Assembly: GCA_964035575.1 (NCBI GenBank)
Contig: OZ037876.1
Location: forward strand, 558,001 to 622,000
DNA length: 64,000 nucleotides
Reading direction: 5' to 3'
Origin: Rhynchopus sp. YZ270_cl-10
Lineage: Eukaryota; Euglenozoa; Diplonemea; Diplonemida; Diplonemidae
In this document: positions 1 through 11,107 of the stretch, in pieces
Layout: each line of letters begins with the position of its first letter
How positions within the stretch are numbered: position 1 is the stretch's first letter
Translations under genes and position numbers: made by a program
Notes under the pieces: generated by a model
Database searches by the model: none
Seen by the model: only the letters and a program-made list of their open reading frames with translations
What the model was told of the DNA's origin: nothing

Positions 1-1132
1 AATTACACACCTCACACAGCGCTGCAAACGCAAACCCTGTTGCCTTTACCAGCTTAACCCGCTTTCCGGAGAGCGCTCTGTCAGCTGCACCTTGGTCACC
101 ACCGAAGTTTGGTGCACCCCATACCACTACACGACCCCCTTCTGCTATAGCCGCAAAGGCACTGCGGGTTGCGGCAACGCTTGAGACGTTGTTGCCAAGA
201 CGGGCTTGGGCTTCTGCACTGAGGGCACCACCCTTCGCTGGATTGCCCCATGCATGCAGTGCGCCTGACACAGTCACCGCTGCAAATGCCTGCGACGTGG
301 CGTACACATCTACAACATCTGAAACATCCGGTGCACCTCCGCCACCTGCCCCTTCTGCACCCCACGCAACCACCTTCCCATCCTGCCCTACTGCCGCAAA
401 GGCTTGAGCCGTTGAATACACCTTATCCGTCATTGCCGTATGATACGGCGGTTTAGACCCATACGAGGCTTCACCCAAAGCAAAGAAGCTGTCCTTCAGC
501 TCCATATAAGCAACATCCGCGTACTCTGTGCTACGCAAACCACGAAGACGCAGTGCGTCGTACCGTACCACACCCCAGGCACCAAATAGTATTCCATCTC
601 CCGCCGCATTTTCAACACAGACACTCCGTTCGGTGGAGGCGATGTGGGTAGGGTGCGATGGGACCTCTCTGAGGATGTCTTCGCGGTGAACGGAAAGATC
701 GCCCCAAATAATGAGTTTTGGGACGTCGTTCGGGGTGCTGTCGGTAGTGGTTAGGGCGGCAAATCCGTCGCGTGTTGCGACAACCGTTTCAAGGGGCGGG
801 CAGTCTCTCGGGGCCTCGCCTCCACTGTGTTTGCTTCCCCAGCAGTGGAGGGTTCTGCAAGGATGTGCCAGCATGGCGAAGGCACCATACCCAGAAACAA
901 TGGAATGAACCCGAGGAGGCTCCTCTGCGCCATCCAACAGCGAAGGTGGTCCGTCCGGTGTCGTGGGGGTGGCGTGGCTCATGCTCTGTTCCATCACTCT
1001 CTCCAGGGTGGGAGAAGTGGTACTGTCCGCATCGTTATTGCCTTTGCAGCAAAAGTACAGCACACTACCACCCACAACCGCACCTAAAGCCCCAGAAGTG
1101 CTTGCAATGGCAACAGTTGCCGCGTGGCCCAT
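1..1132 (-). CDS. Membrane-anchored RCC1-like repeat protein (partial, 3' end outside window)
   Basis: An uninterrupted frame runs from the ATG at 1132 down to base 1 with no stop, giving 377 codons. Residues about 5-28 form a hydrophobic helix rich in Ala, Gly, Ser and Val, followed by CC and a charged stretch, so the protein is probably anchored by an N-terminal signal anchor. From about residue 75 on it carries imperfect repeats of the form AFAAV-x-GALHAWG and AFAAIAEGGRVVVWGAPNFGGD, the signature of RCC1/BLIP-II-type beta-propeller repeats, which are common in protists. Such propellers are protein-interaction platforms; no partner can be named. There is no intron in the visible part. The ATG is the first Met of the open frame and is preceded by an A/T-rich run. 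The family call rests on repeat pattern only. Confidence 0.7.
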   Translation of the reverse strand, partial: MGHAATVAIASTSGALGAVVGGSVLYFCCKGNNDADSTTSPTLERVMEQSMSHATPTTPDGPPSLLDGAEEPPRVHSIVSGYGAFAMLAHPCRTLHCWGSKHSGGEAPRDCPPLETVVATRDGFAALTTTDSTPNDVPKLIIWGDLSVHREDILREVPSHPTHIASTERSVCVENAAGDGILFGAWGVVRYDALRLRGLRSTEYADVAYMELKDSFFALGEASYGSKPPYHTAMTDKVYSTAQAFAAVGQDGKVVAWGAEGAGGGGAPDVSDVVDVYATSQAFAAVTVSGALHAWGNPAKGGALSAEAQARLGNNVSSVAATRSAFAAIAEGGRVVVWGAPNFGGDQGAADRALSGKRVKLVKATGFAFAALCEVCN

Positions 1133-1342
1133 TTTTTTATTATTGTTTCGCCTTTTTTTGGAGTGATGCAAAAAGAAAAGGGGGTGAGGAGGAGAAGAAG
1201 AGGGGGTGGGTGAAGTTTGTAATGAAATGGTGTTCTCAAAAAGCCTTTTTTTTTTGGGATGAAAAAAAAAATCTCAAGTTATCGACCTCTCTCTTTGTTT
1301 CCCCTGGGGGAGGTGGGGGAGAGGAGAAAAAGAAGAAAATCT

Positions 1343-1374
1343 GCAAGATGAATGTGCCTCTCGTGCACGCATCT
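1343..1374 (+). repeat. Hairpin repeat, type A variant
   Basis: AAGATGA is followed by GTGC, the loop CTCTC, then GTGCAC and GCATCT. The loop matches the main type A, but the stem is GTGC/GCAC instead of CTAAGC/GCTTAG, a paired change that preserves the helix. Confidence 0.55.
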
Positions 1375-1942
1375 ATGTATAAAGAAACCTCGTTTTTTTT
1401 TTCTTTTGATTTTTTGCGAAGAGTCGGGAAGAAAAGGAAAAGAAAAAACAAAAATACGTCAAAAAAAAAAAGCACGAACAGTCTCGCGCAGGGCGTTTTA
1501 TTCTTATTCTGTGGAAACAGAATGGATGAAAGGCCGGGCAAAAAGAAATAAAGAAAAATAAGTGAAAGATGAACCTAAGTTCCATGTATTTCGTCACCTC
1601 ACCTGATCGCAAAGAAAAGAGATAAGACGATCTCGGGGCACGTTCTGCACAAATTCTCATCTAGGGGTCTGCATAAGAAACAAGGTTGGTAAGATAAACC
1701 TATGGCCTCTATATGCTGTCAGCTTTCTCTTTTAAAGTGATAAGCAGCCTCATGGCAGCTAACACTGAATCAAAACATCTTAAAATCTGTATTTTCTGCA
1801 CACCCGGGTGAGATAGTGTGTCCTGGTGCAAAAAAAAAGGGGTGGAGAGGAAGGATGAAGTTGACAAAGAAACGCCCCCGATACAACTGTCTGAAAAAAA
1901 AAATACCCCAAGAAGTGACCTTCACAATTAGCGTACAAAAAA

Positions 1943-2837
1943 CAGGCCTTTTGCTAACTTTGGGATTTTCCCCAGGAATGGCATGATGGTCAAAAAAAAA
2001 TAATTTCCTGGAAAAAAAGTACATTCCGAGCTTTCCCACCTGGTAAAAGCGGTCGTCGCGCGCTTCGCGCGCGCCTCCCTGACAGCCACAGGGTGGAGAG
2101 GCGAAGGGTCAGCTTTGCAAGATAACAAAAAAAAAAACGGAATATAATCCTTTATTAACGGTGCTTGGTCTTGCGCCTTACGTACACTAACCGTACAAAA
2201 TCACTACGTCTTCCAGAAGCAGGGGCTGTTGCAACGGTTGGGTCACTTTGAAATAACGATGGTCAAATTTTTGCAGCTTGGGTCAAGTTTCATTTCTGGC
2301 TGCAAAATGTAAGGGAATCCCCTTAGGTATTGTAAAATGGCACCGTAGGCAGGAAGAAAATGGCGTACAGCGCGAGCGAAGCGAGCGGGAATTTTTTTTT
2401 TTAGGCATACCTCCGCGAGCGCAGCGAGCAGAAAATTTTTAAGGTGCCATCATGCCATCATGCCATCATGCCATCATGCCATCATGCCATCATGCCATCA
2501 TGCCATCATGCCATCATGCCATCATGCCATCATGCCATCATGCCATCATGCCATCATGCCATCATGCCATCATGCCATCATGCCATCATGCCATCATGCC
2601 ATCATGCCATCATGCCATCATGCCATCATGCCATCATGCCATCATGCCATCATGCCATCATGCCATCATGCCATCATGCCATCATGCCATCATGCCATCT
2701 GGGGGGAAATCCCCAGGTTACGGAGAGCGAAAGCCCTGCCCCACCACCCCCCGTGGCATGATGGTGGCATGATGGAAAAAAAAATAAAAAACGCCTAAAA
2801 ACGTGGCATGATGGCATGATGGTTAGCAAAAGGCCTG
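1943..2837. mobile_element. Non-autonomous MULE-like TIR element, copy 1 (895 bp)
   Basis: The left end CAGGCCTTTTGCTAAC and the right end GTTAGCAAAAGGCCTG are perfect 16-bp inverted repeats. Both ends are flanked by the 9-bp direct repeat TACAAAAAA (1934-1942 and 2838-2846), a clean target-site duplication. Nine bp fits Mutator-like elements; no transposase is present, so family assignment is by target length only. The interior has GC-rich words (GCGCGCTTCGCGCGC), a block shared with the copy at 40397-41789, and the CATCATGC array. The T-rich A/T tract target resembles the insertion sites of other repeats here. Confidence 0.82.
2445..2698. repeat. CATCATGC 8-bp tandem array inside MULE-like copy 1
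   Basis: About 31-32 near-perfect head-to-tail copies of an 8-bp unit. The unit has no stop in three forward frames, which produces long spurious open frames of the MPSCHHAI type. It sits inside the mobile element and ends at CATCTGGGG. The sister element carries about 100 copies. Confidence 0.95.
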
Positions 2838-3403
2838 TACAAAAAAATATCACAAAAAAAAAAAAAAAAAGAGTATGTTTACACCCGCACGGTTATAGTC
2901 GATGTGCAGGTATGCTGGTGTGGGTGTGTGCTGCTGCACACTCAACACCTAGACCATGGATTCTGTAAAAGAAACGGAAAAAGAAACTCTTTCCAAACAC
3001 TTCCAAAGAGAGAAGACTAATCGCATTGTTGCATTGACAATCACCTGTCCAAAGACGGGTTCAGTATACAAAGTCACCCGAAGGATTTTTTTTTTTTTGA
3101 GCTGTGAGCCATGTGTGAGAAGAGGGCCAGGGGGATTTACCCAGTGCGTGGATAAAACGAAACAAGAATTGATGTGTTTCTTTTTATCATGGCAAGGTCA
3201 GGGTCAAAGGGACAGTTTCGCATGAAGAAACAGCAGGACTAGACACAAAAGGAAGAAAAAAGAGAGAAAAAAATTGTTGCAAGATGACAAAGAAAAAAGT
3301 TGGTAATACGAGTCCTGCATAGCCTCCCTAACGGAAGCTAAAGTGTGACCTCGGGTAGATGGGGGGAATATGGTTGTACAGTGAAATGAGTGCTAAGAAA
3401 GGG

Positions 3404-3448
3404 GCTGATAAGATGACCCTAAGCCCCTCGCGCTTAGTTACTGTTATA
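3404..3448 (+). repeat. Hairpin repeat, type A
   Basis: GATAAGATGA leads into the stem CTAAGC, a loop CCCTCGC, and the stem GCTTAG, then TTACTGTTAT. The outer arm ATAA/TTAT also pairs. Confidence 0.7.
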
Positions 3449-3458
3449 TTTTTTTTTT

Positions 3459-3513
3459 GAAAACTTGGATATATTAGTGTAGACACCCGAGGGTGAGCTT
3501 CACTCACCCACAC
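3459..3513 (+). repeat. Hairpin repeat, type C
   Basis: It begins GAAAACTTGG straight after a T run, then TTAGTGTAGACACCC. The 3' arm is an expanded GGGTGAGCTTCACTCACCC palindrome where other type C copies read GAACTCCACTA. Confidence 0.55.
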
Positions 3514-3965
3514 GTAATGCCGGAGCCACTCCATGCAATGATCATCGCAGTTGTTTTTTTAATCGTAAGATTTCTTTATGAAAAGCTCAGGTCGTGTTGC
3601 GGGCTTTGAACAGATGTCGAAAAAAGGAGGGCACCATGTACTATTACCCACAAAACAAAGAAACGTTTGTAACATGGTGATATGCCTCTCAGTCACCAAA
3701 AAGAAAACAAAACACAAAATATTTCAACATATGCATTCAATCAATTGAAGGCATAGGTATGGGGATCAAAAATGTTCCCTTTTTTTTTGGTATGTTTTGA
3801 AAAACGTGAAAAAGAAAAGTGAATATTTCATGCACAAATTGAAACTTCGGGAGATTGGTTTCTGATAGACAGAAAATAAACAAAATAAAAAACAGAAAAA
3901 TAAACTTAAGACAGATGCAACCCGTAGTAACAATACATCATTCAAAGTTGTTGTTTTTTTTGATA

Positions 3966-4025
3966 AATTGTTGGAGTAGTGTAGTTGCCTCGGTTGTGTT
4001 GCCACAGTTGTGCAATCTCCACTGT
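3966..4025 (+). repeat. 60-bp dispersed repeat (type I), copy 1
   Basis: The segment from AATTGTTGGAGTAGTG to CAATCTCCACTG recurs at 22793-22856 with about 90% identity. GGAG and CTCC at the ends can pair, so it is another hairpin-type dispersed repeat. Confidence 0.65.
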
Positions 4026-4542
4026 TTTTAAATGCACACACACGCCACATGCACACCTTATGAGAATATGTTCCCCAGGAACTACTCACAATTGCTTTCA
4101 ACACACAGACACACCAATTAAATAATTCGCTTCGGGGGAACCCGAGAGCCTTACGCGTAGGGGGGGGGAGGAGGGATGGGGGGTTTAAATTGTTTCGAAA
4201 CATCATTGTATTTTGTGGTATCGTTCATAATCTACCTTTTTTTTCTTTCTCTCTTTTTTTTTAGGTCTACAAAATGACTCTTTTTTTTTTTATTGAAAAG
4301 ACCACCCAATGTCCACAGTACATTATGAACAGAAATTTTGTTTTAATTTTTCATGCATAACACCTTACCGGGTACCGGGAGTTTCCGGGTTTAGAATTAT
4401 TATCTTGGTAATGCCCGGTAATACCCGGTAACGGGCGCCATCCATGAATTTTAGACTACTATCATGGGATAGCCACAATTTTCTAGGGTCTTTAAAAGAG
4501 CAAAGAGGCTTTTGCAGTAAATATTAGAAAAAAAAACCCCCC

Positions 4543-6278
4543 TCAGCTGTTTCTGATTGAGGAAGTCCGTGTTAATCCGCTGGTGATTCTGGACATGGAT
4601 TCGTCGTCTGAGAAGACCATGCCGGCGGTGGCGGAGCCTGTTCCTGAGACATCTGTTTCGAAGGGCGAGAGCGGTGGGGAGAAGGAGATCTGGACATGCT
4701 CAGGGTCGTGCTCAGAGTTGGGAGAGCGGACACGGTCTGGGATGCCTGCAAGGTCTTCCAACTCGACAGTCTTTGTGGGAGGTGCGTTGTCGGTGTCGCC
4801 CTTCTCCTCGCACGTCCTGCCTGCACTTGATTTGCTTTTCCTCTTGGACAGAATGGCCAGACCCACCAGACACATAATAACACCACCAGAAAAAAGCGCT
4901 GCACGTTCGCTCGAAAGGTCCTTGTATTCCTGAATGTGTTGGTTGTGAAAAATGTCGGGGATGTGATTTTTCGTAAGGGGCGAGAGGGGGGGGTGAGGAA
5001 TACCTGATAGAATATGAGCCCGCTTCCAATCCCCGAGACAATCCACATTGCCTGGTACACCGGGAGGACAAAGATCGCGTCGCAGTAGATCTTCAGTGCA
5101 ACGTTCAGGAATTGGATTTGGTTCCAGAGGCAGAAGACGGTGGGGAACTGTACAGGTTTAGATATTTTTTTTCCGTGCTAAATAATCACCTCACGCTACC
5201 TTTAAAAAAACACATACCAAGAAAATGAACAGATACAGAATAGAGGCCGTTGTCTCCACACCACGAAGCGCGTTTCCAAAGAACATCAGCACGGCCTGAA
5301 GTGAGGTAGAATGGTAGGAACATACATACATCAAAATACCAACAATATTTGTGCGCCCCCCCATTCAGCCACATCATTATTTTTTTGCCAATAAAGCCTC
5401 GAATCCCTCACCTTAACTTACATCGAACATACCTTCGCAAACATGACACTCTGCGCCCCGATCGTTCCTGCATAGATCGCATGCACGGCGGGGTAGAACT
5501 GCGGGCCCCATGCAGTGACAAAGACAAAGTGTTTGTCTCTCGGCACACTTTCCATGAGGCGAAGGTGGTGGTGGATCCATACTGTCTCTAACGACCCAGG
5601 CTGGCCTGTACCACCAACTATACCATGCCGCTTTGCGCTTTTTTCCATGCGTTTGTAGCCCTCTATGAAGTAGAAGAGAACAGCCAAGAAAATTGCGATG
5701 CATATGATATACGCGATGAACAGCTTCTCTGTGAAGAACAGAAGCAGACACCGGGAGTTCAGCTCTGACTCCCCTGAGGCTCCAAAGAAGCACGCGACCG
5801 CAGTGCCGACAACAGTGATGAGACAGCCCACTACGTCATGCGCAGTCAGCTTTTCCTTCAAAAAGAGCGGAGTAATAATGATGTTCGCCACAATCGTCGA
5901 AGCACCCAACGCAGCTACACGCGACATAGGAACAAAAGGCAGCGCAGACATATCCATAATTGACCCCAAAACCATTGCAATAATGCCTAACCACCACCTC
6001 CAATTTTTTAGCATCGAAACCCGCATTTCGGGCTCTAATATCTCATTCACGTTGTGCGCCCATTTCTGTAGGTTTACCCCAAAGCAAGAGATGAACGACG
6101 CGACAATAACAAGGCATGTTCCCAAGGCAACGAGGCTCTGTTTGATCTTCTTCTCCTCCTCTTCCTTCGCAGAGCAGTCGTCTGAGACGAAGACGAACGT
6201 CGTGTTGGCATCGGTTTGGTTTGTGTCGCTCATTTCGGACAGCAGGGATACCGCCCTGGAAACCATGTTTGCGGTCAT
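4543..6278 (-). CDS. NIPA-family magnesium transporter, paralogue 1 (4 exons)
   Basis: Exons 5433-6278, 5218-5295, 5004-5147 and 4543-4929 join in phase 0 to give 484 residues; introns are 137, 70 and 74 bp with GTATGT or GTATTC donors and CAG acceptors. Nine hydrophobic segments follow the NIPA (DUF803) pattern. Family-typical stretches include SFISCFGVNLQK, LPFVPMSRVAALGAS, NIIITPLFLKEKLT, VVGTAVACFFGA and IFVLPVYQAMWIVSG. NIPA proteins move Mg2+ across plasma or endosomal membranes; substrate here is by homology only. The N-terminus (about 45 residues, acidic, NQT/NTT sequons) and the C-terminal 110-residue tail (Ser/Asp/Glu-rich) are not conserved between paralogues. It shares two intron positions with paralogue 2. 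A good start is ATG at 6278; a second Met lies four codons in. Confidence 0.9.
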
Positions 6279-6957
6279 TGTCTTTGGTAACCCTGTAGTA
6301 TGGTTGATAGGGGGATGGGGGAAAAGAGAGAAAATGGTAAAATAAATCTAAATCTCCTCGGGGAGTTGCGTGTGGTGAAACGCACACACCTCGACCTGTT
6401 TGGTGAGGAGTGGCTCTGCAGCGCGGTTCGTCCCTAGAACCGCAAAAGTGTGTTCAAAGTGCGGTTGTTTCTATTTCCTCCTTCATTTCATGAGGTGATA
6501 GAAGAAGAAAAAAACACAGCACCGGAAATATGGCTCAAGGTGAGTGCAACATATCGTAGCGAACATTCAATTGAAGAGAAGAAAAAGGTATGGGGGTATT
6601 CGGTATTCTGAGACGTGAGTGCTTTTTTTTGTTGTCATTTTTGTGTGGCGTCCATCAAGAAATAAAAAAAAAACACAAACAAAATAATAATAAGAACAGA
6701 GAGAGTGATAACCAATCCACACAGCATTCTATTAAAAAAAGGGGTTATTTTTTTTCTGTTTTTACAAAAAGAGATCGTGACGCAAAAGAAAAGTTGGTAA
6801 AGATGACCCACCTCCTGCTTGGTCACCTTATTTAAAAAAAAATGAGTTAGAATGTGAGAAGAACCAGACAAAAAAAAAAAAGACGATCGAAAAAGAGGAT
6901 CTCAAAGAGTTTTATAAGCTGAACCTCCTCTCGTGTCTCGCCAAGCTTCATCAACTA

Positions 6958-7863
6958 CCGTAGTCGGAAAAATGTTGGAACGTAAAAATGTTGGAACGTA
7001 AAAATGTTGTAACGGAATAATGTTGTAACGCTGCGGATCGCGGGAAGTTGTAACTTTATTCCGTTACAACATTTTTATGACTGGGGTGAACTTTGTCTTA
7101 GGGATTTTTTTTGGAACAGTCGGCATAATCCCCAACCTCACACACCACACCCCAATTTCAAGCCGATAATTAGTGTTTCAGGTTTTTCGACGTCCTCCCC
7201 CACCCCTCACCCAAATAAAAAATGAAACAAATGGGATTAGCCCAATTCTGCAAGCGCCGCAATCCCCACGAGCCTGTTTCGGAAGGAGGAGATGCCCCCA
7301 ACCTGGCGTTCCTTGCTGGTAGCGCCGCAAGCGCAGTGGGGCTAGACGACAGCACATCGTGCTGTCGCAAATGAGGTCAGCGCTGCAAGCAGCACGCGAG
7401 CGGGAAAGGGGAAGTCTTTTTCCCTCGAGGAGCGGCGGCAGATCGGACAAGCCTGCCGGGACAGGGCTGGCGACCTGAACAGGACGCTGGCTTACTGGAA
7501 CGACCCCCGCGCAGACCCCCCACGACGCGTCCTGGTGAAAGGAACCCTGAGCCGCCTGTTCAAGAAGTTCAGGGAGGAGGAGGCACTGAAGCTGCGGAAC
7601 TCCCTTAACGGAGTCGACATGCCTGCCCCGACGGAGCCGAATCGCGGCCGACCGAGCGTGCTGTCTCCCGAAGAGAGTGCAAACCCGTAAACCCGCAAAC
7701 CCGGTTTGCGGGTTTTCTTTTCAAAAACCACCCCCGCACCAGCAAAAATCCCTAAGACAAAAATAAACCCCAAAAAAATGTTGTAACGGAATAATGTTGT
7801 AACGCTGGGCCATTTTTTCCAGCGTTACAACATTATTCCGTTACAACATTTTTCCGACTACGG
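6958..7863. mobile_element. Tc1/mariner-like TIR element relic (906 bp, TA target)
   Basis: The ends CCGTAGTCGG and CCGACTACGG are inverted repeats that continue as AAAAATGTTG, and both are flanked by TA (6956-6957 and 7864-7865), the Tc1/mariner target duplication. Subterminal repeats built from TGTTGTAACG and GGAATAATG occur several times on both sides and form hairpins. The GC-rich interior (about 7260-7690) is quite unlike the A/T-rich flanks and encodes a short transposase-like fragment on the + strand. A related end sits near 13805-13845. The catalytic part is absent, so this is an internally deleted copy. Confidence 0.72.
7346..7690 (+). pseudogene. N-terminal fragment of a Tc1/mariner-type transposase
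   Basis: An open frame without its own ATG (a TAG lies just upstream at 7343) runs to TAA at 7688-7690. It reads KSFSLEERRQIGQAC, then TLSRLFKKFREEEALKL, then NRGRPSVLSPEE. This is the layout of a helix-turn-helix DNA-binding module followed by a GRP linker (GRPS-LSPEE), as in Tc1/mariner and IS630 transposases. The DDE/DDD catalytic domain is missing. Placement inside a TIR element with TA duplications supports the call; no database match was possible. Confidence 0.6.
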
Positions 7864-8297
7864 TATTTTGATGTGGAAAGACTTATTAGATTCATATACT
7901 TTCAGTTCACAGAATTGAAAGTATTTGAGAGGGTCAACACATGCGGAAAGACAAAAAAAAAAAAAAAAAATATGACCTGTCGAAATGGAGTCAACAAATC
8001 AAGGTTGCAAAAACCTCATTGTTCTCTTTATGGACTTTCATTGCATATCTGGGCTTCCAATCACAGTATGGGGTTATGATGAGAGGGAACTGATTGAGCG
8101 ACAATCCTCCAGATGAAACAGGGAACGGAGGTGTCAGGTGGGGTCAGACGCGAGAGGGGGGGGTGGGACTTACCCAACGCAAGAAACGAAGAACGGACCT
8201 GAAATATTGTCTTTTATTTTTTTTTATTTTTTGAAATAAAATCGGATGAAATGAATAACAACAACACCTGCCATGAGCAGATCGTGACTACCACATT

Positions 8298-8394
8298 CGT
8301 AAAGTGTGTAATAAATATTCTGTGGTCATATTTTTATTACTGCAATACGCCCCCACTGACTACCTGGCTGTGAAGAGGAAACCTCTTTGAGCCA
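8298..8394 (+). repeat. 97-bp dispersed repeat, also found in an intron of NIPA paralogue 3
   Basis: From CGTAAAGTGTGTAATAAATA to GAAACCTCTTTGAG this segment matches 32682-32780 at about 90% identity. It includes the small hairpin GAGG-AAA-CCTC. Here it is intergenic; in the NIPA gene it lies inside a spliced intron. Confidence 0.8.
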
Positions 8395-8862
8395 AAAAAA
8401 AAATGAGAGGCTGAACCATGAGTCCAACCCTCGCTGAGCCATAACTTCAACCCCTCCCTCCCCCCTCCAATTCACAACCCTGACACAGAGAAGCGATTAA
8501 CCACATTTAAGACACTCAAATGGGCACGTACCTCTGGGTGAAGGTTTTCGCCAACCTTCACCCCTCTCCTTTACCTTCAGTAAATATAAAATTCAGTGAC
8601 TATAAAATAAAACAGACTCAAGGGAAAGCCAAAGAGAGTATTGCCTTCAGAGTGGTTCAGGCGATATATTTACAAACACAAATAAAAATGAAAAATGAAA
8701 TGCAAACCTCTCGTGACAGTGTACCTCGGTGTGTGAAGAGAAAAAAAAAAAGTAGAGTTGAAATACAAAAGTGAACAGTGTACCTTGGTATATGACCGGC
8801 TGTACCGGGGGGTGGACACCCAACCTCGCCATGCAGTCCTACATCCATTTCGTGGTTTACAT

Positions 8863-8898
8863 CTGATATGTAAGAGCATGCCTCTCATGCACACAAAG
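8863..8898 (+). repeat. Hairpin repeat, type A variant
   Basis: Stem GCATG, loop CCTCT, stem CATGC, followed by ACACAAAG. The loop is that of type A while the stem has changed on both sides. Confidence 0.45.
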
Positions 8899-9751
8899 TT
8901 AGCAACAACAAAAAAAAGGGGGTTGCCTGAAGAGAAAAGAAAAGTGGAAATTTGTGAAAGTGCAAAAAACAAATTCATATACTTTCAAATAAAATTTGAA
9001 AGTATATAAAAAGTGAAAGTGCAAAAAAAAAAAAAAAAAAAAAAAAGGTGCAAAACACACAAAAGACGGCACACCGGTTTCCCAATTGGTTCGTCAAAGC
9101 GTGTAGAAGTGATTTGTGGGTAAAACGTTTTCCCCTGGCAAAGGTAGGTTTGCCAACCAACATCCCTCATGTGATCCGTGTGACCATTGTGCCCGTTACC
9201 GGTTTATCTGAACAGACTGGATCGTGAATGTCCAGGGGGGAGAGAAAAAATCACGCACCTGTATCACCTAATGTGTGCTACTAGGTGACCTATATAATAT
9301 AAGAAAGTTGGGAGGCTTCGCACGGCATTTTATTCAAAAAAAAGCTTGATTTGCAATACAAAGCCCTCTCGTGACAGTGTAACAAAAATAAGAAAAGTTG
9401 AAACGTGCAAAAAAAAAAAAACGCCTCACCGTACATCGGCAGACGCAGGCCTTGGTTTCTTACCGAGAAATATTTAATAACGTTGTTGTTCTCAGTTAGA
9501 AACGTAATAGAGAATGGGGGGGGGGGGGGGGGAAAGGGTTTAGATGATAACTGAGCTTCTCTCTCTGTCTCTTAGCCACCTTCAAAATAAACCACAACAG
9601 AAAACAAAACTGCGAGACATGGCATTGAGCCCTACTTCTCGCTCAGACTGTCGTGGAAGAACATTTTTTTTTGCTCTTTTTTTTGGGTTTTGGGTTCTAG
9701 ACAGGAAAAAAAGGAGTGCATGTCGTCACAGAAAAGAAAAGAAGAGAAAAA

Positions 9752-9794
9752 TATTGGTAATATGATCCTAAGCCTCGAGTGCTAAAGTCACCTC
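9752..9794 (+). repeat. Hairpin repeat, type A
   Basis: ATTGGTAATATGATC, then CTAAGC, loop CTCGAGT, then GCTAAAG and TCACC. It follows a purine-rich A tract. The inner stem is weaker than in other copies. Confidence 0.6.
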
Positions 9795-10814
9795 CAAAAA
9801 ATAAAATGAAAAAATGAAAACTTAATAAAATGCATGCGCTCAATTCACAGAGCCATAAAAAAAGAAATACCCACCCCAGGATTTTCAGTCCGTGTTTGTT
9901 TCATTCACGCTGTAGCTTTTTTTTTTTTTTTTTTGCAACTGTTTCAGGCTCTCCGCTAGGATTTCCGATTTTGAAAATGTTCTGTTGATGGTCCACGTGG
10001 TGGGGTACATGCTTGCGCCGCAGGCGCACGGTACGCAACCTTTTTTTTTTTCAACGCCCGATTTTTACTTTTTTGGGACGTTTGAGCACTCACCTCTCCA
10101 TATCTTCTTCTCCTGAGCTTTTTTGACAGGTAGAACGGGTCTGAACCACTCAGCAGAACTTTTCTTTTTTTTTTTTTTTTTCCCATTTTCAAAAAGTTCT
10201 GTTGACAATCAACAGAACTTTAGTACCTAGCGGAGTCCCTGAACTGTTTGAAGAACCCTTCTTCGTTTTAATTCAGACTGACAAGACTCTTTATACTTTT
10301 CTACATATTTTCCCCATTTTTTTTTCGTTCTACTTGGGGTTTTTCTTTGGTATTTGCATCGACACAATCACCCCCCCACCACAAAGAGGTGGGGGTTCTG
10401 TACTCAATGTCGCCTAAAAAGGCGAGAATAGTACAGACAGCACACCTTATCCCCAATGGGTCGGCAGAGGATGGGAAAAAAAACGATCTCTGGTCAGACC
10501 CTTTTGTTTTTGTTTTTCTTTTCTTTTCTTTTCTTTTTTTTGCAGAGCAAATCATACCCCGTGGTGAGCTCTGAACATTTTTTTTTTGGTTTCTTTCTAT
10601 TCTTGATATCCGAGTGAAAAATCTGAAAAAAAAAAAGCCCTCCCCACCCAAAAAAGAGAAAATACATTCATCAAAAACAAGAGAAAAAAAAAACGCTCAA
10701 CAAAAAAGACTGTGAATCAAAAACATACCCCAGCACAATAAGGGGTAACTATTCAAAGCATGTATATACCTGGTTCAGTGTCAAGAACACGGCATCCCCC
10801 CCCCCTTTTTTTTT

Positions 10815-10859
10815 GAAAACTTAGTAGTGCAGCCACCGAGAATGAGATACACTATAATG
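10815..10859 (+). repeat. Hairpin repeat, type C
   Basis: GAAAACTTAGTAGTGCAGCC at the end of a T run, then a loop with GAATGAG, then ACACTATAA. TAGTG and CACTA arms pair as in other type C copies. Confidence 0.5.
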
Positions 10860-11008
10860 TTTTGCTATCTGTTGGTTACGTTTCGTAGAGCCATTCAGAC
10901 AGTCTTCACTTTTTATGCAACCCCCCTTTAAAGGTCCCTTTTGGACCACAAAAAGGAATAGCAATTACTTGATTTTTTTTTTTGGAAATGCATAACAACA
11001 AAATGGGG

Positions 11009-11049
11009 GTGAAATTGATAGTGCAAAAACACCTCTCGGCACGTAAGCC
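11009..11049 (+). repeat. Hairpin repeat, type B
   Basis: GTGAAATTGATAGTGC, then AAAAACACCTCTCGGC and ACGTAAGCC. It shares the header and the CCTCTCG loop with type A. Confidence 0.5.
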
Positions 11050-11063
11050 AAAAAAAAAAGTTT

Positions 11064-11107
11064 ATAGGTGGATGTGAACTAAAAGCCTCTCGTCCTTAGT
11101 CACCTTG
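11064..11107 (+). repeat. Hairpin repeat, type A
   Basis: GATGTGAACTAAAAG, the loop CCTCTCGT, then CCTTAGTCACCTTG. It is located 277 bp past the stop codon of the NIPA paralogue 2 gene. Confidence 0.55.

Larger units (their letters stand above)
1133..4542. other. Intergenic region with homopolymers, hairpin repeats and one MULE-like element
   Basis: No supportable gene. It holds many A and T runs of 8-18 bases, a MULE-like element (1943-2837), hairpin repeats of several families (1343, 3404, 3459, 3966), and a palindrome near 3728-3755 whose relatives occur at 42115-42470. At 4365-4440 there is a short cluster of ACCGGGTA/TACCCGGTA words. Short open frames here are low-complexity. Confidence 0.6.

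Noticed and set aside
772-1551. A 259-codon + strand frame
   Set aside because: Its first third is the complement of the RCC1-like gene and the rest is Lys/Phe low-complexity from A/T runs.
2444-2798. Three overlapping open frames encoding MPSCHHAI repeats
   Set aside because: An 8-bp unit without stops opens all three frames; the protein repeat is a product of the CATCATGC array inside a transposon.
10390-10440. Similarity of GGTTCTGTACT to the 3' part of euglenozoan spliced-leader sequence
   Set aside because: Only about ten bases match, there is no SL RNA-like downstream structure, and similar words occur as part of the CAATGT repeats.
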